This document shows, one piece after another, positions 54,901 through 61,929 of a stretch of DNA of 64,000 nucleotides. Source of the stretch: Tupaia tana (Eukaryota > Chordata > Mammalia > Scandentia > Tupaiidae); contig JAKSZU010000007.1 in NCBI GenBank assembly GCA_026018925.1, positions 95,280,001-95,344,000 on the forward strand. The letters run 5' to 3'. The notes under the pieces are model-generated. The model saw only the letters and a program-made list of their open reading frames with translations. It was not told where the DNA came from and did no database searches. The stretch's first letter is position 1. Each line of letters starts with the position of its first letter. The position numbers and the translations under genes were made by a program.

Positions 54901-57900
54901 AAATAAAAGCAGAGGGATAGATGAAACAACATAGAGATTCTTTATACTATACATACCTACAGTTTAATATTTTCTATTAAAACTTAATTTTGTTTGTTTT
55001 TTGTTTTTGTTTTTTAGGGGAGAGGTTTTTGCTATAGGGTGTGTGCACTCGCCAGAAAGACAGAGAGACAGAAAGTGAGAAATCACCCCCCGGGGGGATG
55101 GCCACACCGCAACCCCTTCTCCATTCTCCTCTCAGGATCTTGGGCATGCATGCATACACGCCCTGCGTGAGTTTAAGCCACCAGGTCTGGGACTCAAACC
55201 GCGATCGACTACATGGGAGTCCAGAGACATAGCCAGTACGCTAACTGCTGGTCCCTATTTTGTTTGTTTTAAAATGGAATGACTCTGTTAGTTTCAAGGA
55301 AGCAGAAGGAAGGGAATCACCTGAAGACAGACCCTTCTCTTGGGCCTCCATTCCGGAGATAGCCGCTTCAGAGCAGGTGCGCCCTCGCCCAACCCCTCGC
55401 GCGCAGAGCGCTCCCCGCGACCTCACCTGCCACCGTGGACACGGCAGGACTGGGGCTGGAAGGAGGCGGGCAGCGAGCGCTGGTCATCCTCGAAACAGAT
55501 GTGGTCGCCCAGGAAGTCGGGGCCGGAGAAAAGCTGAATCTGGAGGCAGAAAGCGAGATGAGAGAGGGCGAGGGAGTGGGACAGAGGGCTCGGTCAAGAG
55601 AGAGAGATCTTAGAAATGAGGGGACAGGAGACGTGCGCGCCACCGGCCCCTGCGGAGTCCCCGCCTCACCTTTGAGACAAAGTGCAGATCGTGCTCTCCG
55701 ACCTGAGGGAAGAACCAAAATTCCGAGATTAAAGAGGGCCAGCCCCCTCCCCTAACCTCCGGGTTTCGATATTGCCACCCCGCGGTGGCTCTCGTTGGTC
55801 CCAGGTTTGCTAACCCCGGCCATCCCCGGAGCCACGCCCCTCCCCAGAGCCTAGGCCATCCCTGGAGCCACGCCCCTTCCCGGAGTTCCGGCCTTCCCCT
55901 GAGCCACGCCCTTCCCTTCCCTGAGCCACGCCCCTCTCCGGGTGCCGGATCTCTAGCTCGCCAGTAGGGCCTTCCAGCCCCGCCCCTCGGCCGCAGCCTC
56001 CAAGTCCCGCCCTTCAAATAAGCCCCGCCCGCCGCGGCTTGCACACACCTGCAGGACCGGTTGCAGCGAGGCGAGGATGCTGTTGCCGGCACCCCAGTCG
56101 TCGCAGTTACGGTACACGCCCTTCTCCAGAACGTACTGCTCCCCCGAGAAGCCCACTTCCTGATAGGCCACCCACCTGCAAGAAGGGTGGGCGCGGGTCA
56201 GCGGCGGCGGGGCCAGCGACTCCCAGAACCATGTCCGGCCCGCCCAGCCTGCCAGGCTCCCGAGGCTGGGATCACTCACACGCCGCTGAGCACGTGGATG
56301 GCCTGCGTGCGGGGGCCGTGTCCCACCAGTTCCACATCTGGCAATGCTTTGCTCACCTCCACGCCGCACCCCTCGAAGTCCATGTCCTCAAACAGCACTA
56401 CGGCCGGGTCCCCGAAGTCCTGGGCCCCAGGGACAGTCAGGTCTCTCCCGCCCACCGACGAAAACCCTTGGGATTATCCAGACCCCCGGGGACACAGCCC
56501 ACCGGGGAATTAGGGGCCAGGGGTATGGCCTACAGAGGAGCAGCGAGGAGAAGGTGGGGGTTGGTGGGGCAGATCCTTCCAGCGACTGCTGGGGAGGTCT
56601 GGCTGTGACCAGAGCAGGGGGACTGCCTTTGCTCACCGTCCGGATGACCCGCAGGGATGTTAACCGCTCATCATAGCCTCCCCAGCGTGACCAGTCTGCG
56701 TACTCCCCCTCCTCCAGCAGATACTGGTGGCCTCGAAAGCCCTCCTTCTCATAGCCCACCCAGCTGGGAGAGGGAGAGGACGCACAGTCAACTGCAGGAA
56801 GTCTATGGTAGGTAAGACGGCTGCCCCCGCCCCTGGGAGGCCAGGAGGCCCCTCACTCCCAGGGGTAAAGGCCAGTGGGGGCGATAAGGTATAAGGAAGG
56901 GTCTTAGTTCTCACCAGCCCCCCAGAACTCGCAGGGACCCCACAGAGGCCAGGTGAGGGCTCTGGCTGTCCTCTGGCTGCTGAAGGTTGTAGATGTCTCT
57001 GCTCACTTCCCAGCTCTGGCCCTGGAAGCCTGGGGCTTCGTACACCACAGCCTGGGAAAAGCGGGTGTCAGGTCGGGGGCAGCCATCTGCACCCAAACAA
57101 CCACCAGTCCCCACTTGCTGCTTACACGGCAGGCTGAAATTTCGAAGCTGAGATCAGCCCTGCGGTGGCTGTGCCAGGCATCAGCACAAAGCTGCCACCC
57201 GATCCTCCCACCTGTCACTACGCGTCCCTCCACCTGACTCCCTTCTCCGCTCTGACCCCTGACCGGGCCCCACACAGCTACAGCTGGTCCCCAGTGGACC
57301 CATCAGTGTCCGTCCTCCAGATGGCTTCTGTCCCTCACGGCCACCCTCCTCCCTGGTAGCCCCTCCTGGTCATGACAGCATCCCCTGCCCCTCAGTGAAG
57401 GCCCTTTTGCCCCTGAAGCCGACTCACCTTGGGCTCCCCCGGCTTCTCCACGCTTGGGCAGCCCTACGGAGGAGATGGAGTTGAGCTCCAACCCAGGTGG
57501 CGGAAGTCTGGTGGGGCTTGGGACTAGGGTTTTCTCAACTCTGATCCTCCCCAAAAATAGTGGAGCCCATGTCCTCCCTCTCCCCACCCTTCCAGCCAAT
57601 CCTCCCTTTCTCCAGCCCATTCCCACCCGGTGGGGGCTCCCAGCGGAGTCTCGGGGGGGGGGGGGGTCCGCACTTGGTTTCCTCCCCTCCTTCCTGCAGA
57701 CCGCAGGCCCGCCCTTGGGACCAGCCGCAGAGCCTCACCCCACAGGCCGGTGGGCGGCGCCCTTTACCAGTCTCAGGGGCTTCAGGGAGCCCACAGCAGC
57801 GTCCAGTGCACCCCAGGCCTCTGAGGTGGGGTACTCTCCGGGCTCCAGGATGCAGGGGGTATCTTCAAAGAATGGTTTGGGGTACAGCAGCCACCTGGGG

Positions 57901-60900
57901 AAGACAGAGAGGCCTCTGCAACCCAGACTGCAAGGGACACGGATCAGTGGGTGCAAGGGCGGGTTCAGAGGGGAGGAGAAAGTGGCTGGGGAAGGCTTCA
58001 GGAGTCCTGGGGACATTTAAATCCTGCAGTCCCTTCAGTAGCACTCCATTGGCCCCCTCTCCTATGGCTTCACTGTGTCTAATTCCACACATATCTGCTT
58101 AACCCCCTGTAGCTTCATGAAAAAGCCAGCTACTAAGGCTCCATGAGCTGGCCCCTTCCTGCCTCCTGCTGGTCTCACCTGCTGTTCACACTGGCCAGGC
58201 GCACACTTAGAAGCTTTGCTCTCCTACCTCTGGCCTTGCAAGTGCTGTTCCCTCTGCCAGTATACTATTCCCCACTCGTCCAATCAGCAAAGAGTTAGGG
58301 GACTGTTTAGGGCATCAGGGATGGAGTACCAAACAACACAGAAGTCCCTGCCCTCGTGAGCCTAAATTCTTGGTCATTCCAGCTGCGGTGCCTCTTCTCC
58401 AGGAAGGTCATTCTGACCCCCTTCCCCTTCCCCCTGTTTGGCACTCTTTCATGATCCCAAAGGCCCGTGCTCCCCATCCCAGAACTATGGATTGCTACTG
58501 TCCGCTGACTTGCCTGTCCCCACCAGCAGACGGAAGCAGGGACTGTGTGCTGTCACCTGTGTCCCCAGTACCCAGCACAGTGAATATTAAATGACAGGGT
58601 TTCCGAAGAGCCCAGACTCACAGTCCTGTGGAGACCACGGCAGATGCCACCTGCAGGGGCCTCTCCAGCCCCCGAGGGTCCCTGAGTGACTCCGTTAGTT
58701 TCATTTGCTCCCCCTCGAGGCCCTCCTCAGAGAACAAGCTGATCTCTGGGGTGCAGTAGTCCTGCAAAGGAGGGGAAATGATATGTGAGACAGCACCCCG
58801 GCAGGCCCTCCACTTCCTCAGATCTGTCCACAAGGCTCCAGGGGGCTTCTGGGAAAACCTTTGTGGCCATCTCCTCAGAAACCAGAAGGGCGTCCGCTAC
58901 AACGCTGGCCAGCCAAGCCTGAGACAAGGGCTCCTACTGGACCCTGGGCACTGAGCTCAAAGTGCCCAGGAGAATCTGCAAGGCGTACGCCCACCCCCTG
59001 GCCCCTGGGTAGCCTGCCTGCCATCCGGTGGAGGGACAGCAACACCGACAGCCACTTCCTGGGCCCAGCTCTGCCCCTCGATGCATGGCGCCTGCCTCTG
59101 TCCAGACTGGCTCTGCCTGTGCCGCACCCCGGGAAGCAGCAGGGCCGCTGCTTCTTCCTCATGAGGACCTTTTCATTCACTCGCTCACTCACCAAACGTC
59201 TCCGAAGCAGCTACCCGAGGGCCAGGCACTGCGCTGAGGGCATGTCCTACCCTATTGTACCCAGTCCTCCCAGTGCGTCCTTCCACCCACAGACCAGAAA
59301 GTGAGGCTCGGCTAAGCAGCCTGCCCAAGGTCACACAGCTGGTAACAGCAGAGCCAAGAACAGAGTCATTTTGTTTTGTTCAACCCAGCACCTCCCAGGC
59401 AGCACACAGTAGGTGTCCAACCAATGCTGAATGAATCAGATGAATCCAGGACCGTCTCATTTCTTTTCTAGAAGTACTTATTCAATTTTATTTATTATTA
59501 TGATTACTTCTTAATTTTGCTATAGGGCATATGTGCTCACCAGGAGACAGAAAGAGAGGGAAAGAGAGAAAGCAAGCTGCCAGGTCCAGGAGCAAACTGC
59601 GGTTGACCATGTGGGAGTCTAGCACCTTAACCACCACGCCACCTATGGCCCCAGCCCATCTAATGGCAAAGTTTGTTTTTCTCTTGTAGCTTGTTACCTT
59701 GCACACAAGGTGAAAAGCTCACAGTACATTGTCTACAAATGTGTGTGTTTCTAGAGAGGCTGGGAAAACTCCTACCCCTTCCTGCTGGGCCATTGTCCTA
59801 ATGAAGGCTCTGTCCCCACTTCTGGGGCAGGTTGTGATGGCTCTGTCCGCAATTATTCCTCCTTTTATTAAAAATAAAAATTGGGGAGGGGGGCGCAGGT
59901 GGCATGGTGGTTGAGGACGCTGGGTTCCCACAGGGCCGACTGCGGTTTGAGTCCTGGACCTGGTGGCTTGCTTTCCCTCTCTCTCTTTCTCTCTCTCTGG
60001 CCAAATTAAAATAAACAAATAAAGTTAAATAAAAATAATTCTTTTATTTAACTTTATTTATTTGTTTATTTTAATCTGACCAGAGGACAGAGCGAGAGAG
60101 AGAGAGGGAGAGAGAAGGAAAGTGAGAAACCAAGTTGCCAGGTCTGGGACTCAAACTGTGGTCGGCCATGTGGGAGTCCAGTGCCTTTAACTACCATGCC
60201 ACCTGCCAGCCCTTAAATAAAATAATTCTTTTAAAAAATAAATAAAAATCAGGGAGCCAGCAGATGGTGTAGCAGTTAAGTCGTTGGACTCCCATATGGC
60301 TGCCTGTGATTCAAGTCCTGGACCCGGTGGCTTAAAACTCATGCCAGGTGCATGTGCATGCAAGCCCAAGATCCTGGGATGAGAAAGGAGGAGAAAGGAT
60401 TATGGCATGGCCATTCCCCCAGGGGGTGATTTCTCGCTTTCCCTCTCACTGTTTGTCTGTCTCTCTCTCTCTCCCTCCAGCAAGTGCATGTGCCCTAAGG
60501 CAAGAACCTCTAAAAATATATATAATAAAAAATAAAATAGGGAACCAGCAGTTAGCGTAATGGCTATGTCGCTGGACTCCCACGTAGTCGACCGCGGTTC
60601 GCATCTCGGACCCAGTGGCTTAAAACTCATGCCGGGCGCGTGTGCGTGCGTGCCCAAGATCCCGAGAGGAGAATGGAGGAGAAGGGATTGCGGCGTGACC
60701 ATCCCCCCTGGGGGGTGATTTCTCGCTTTCTGTCTTTATGTCTCTCTCTGTCTGTCTGGCGAGCGCACGCGCCCTATAGCGAAAAAAAACTCTCCAAAAA
60801 AAGAAAAATAAATAAAAATAAAAATAAAAATAAAAAATAAAATAAAAATAAAATAAAAATCACAGCCAGCAGGTGGCCTGGTTAAGGTGGTTGGATCCCA

Positions 60901-61897
60901 CATGTCCAACAGTGTAGTTCGAGTCCCGGATTTGGTGGCTTAAAAAACACACCCAGTAGCGTGTGTGTACATGCCCAAAATCCTAAGAGAACGAAGGAGA
61001 AGGAATTGCAGCATGGCCATCCCCTGGGAGGGTGCTTTCTCACTTCTCTCTCTCTTTTTCTCTCTCTCTGTCTCTCTCTGGTGAGTGCATATGCCCCATG
61101 GCAAAATTAAAACTAAAGGGGCCAGAAGCTGGCATGGTGGTTAAGGCATCGGATTCTCCCATGGCTGATCTCAGTTCAAGTACCACACCCGGCAGCTTGA
61201 AAATCACGACAAATAAGTAGATAAATACAGAAATATTTTAAAAATTAAACTAAACTAAATAAAAGCAAACAGACCCAGAATAGGAGCGCATGCCGGTGCT
61301 GCTGCCTGGCAGGTGGAAGGCACAGGCCAAGACCCTCAGAGCCGTGGGGCACGTCTAAGTTCCGAGCTGCTCTGAAGGCTGGGGCAGGAGGACGCGACAC
61401 AGCGCCACCCGCAGGGCTGACCGTCCGAAACGCCGCACGTGCGCACACAGCAATCAGCCGAAACGCACAGCACATCTGCACGACCCTGCTCTTAGAGCCG
61501 CTGCTCTTTCTCCCGGGTCTCTCTAGTGTTCTAGGTTTTGTCAAGCTTACTTTCTGTAGCTCGTAGACCTGTGCCGTGAAAGCATGTGTTGTTGCTTTAC
61601 AAACAGGAAGTTAGGATGCTGACTTTAAAACCACGCACCTCTAAGTCAGAGCTAGGGGCCAGCTGTTGGCGTAATGGCTATGTTGCTGGACTCCCATGTA
61701 GTCGACTGCGGTTCGCGTCCTGGACCCGGTGGCTTAAACTCATGCTGGGCGCGTGTGCGTGCGTGCCCAAGATCCCGAGAGGAGAATGGAGGAGAAGGGA
61801 TTGCGGCGTGGCCATCCCCCCTGGGGAGGTGATTTCTCACTTTCTATCTCTCTGTCTCTCTGGCGAGCGCACGCGCCCTATAGCAACAAAAACTCTC

Positions 61898-61929
<32 letters not shown>

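Larger units (their letters stand above)
45467..55426 (-). other. CRYBG2 10-kb intron, retroposon sink
   Basis: Between crystallin domain 5 motifs. Holds some two dozen SINE copies of both families, a MaLR-like LTR, an old LINE-like 3' end, an unassigned T-headed insertion and the composite GC-rich retroposon. No coding exon recognised. Confidence 0.85.

Noticed and set aside
60540-60620. tRNA genes at SINE heads (A and B boxes present)
   Set aside because: The boxes are those of tRNA-derived SINEs; no complete cloverleaf with acceptor stem pairing, and each is followed by the SINE body.
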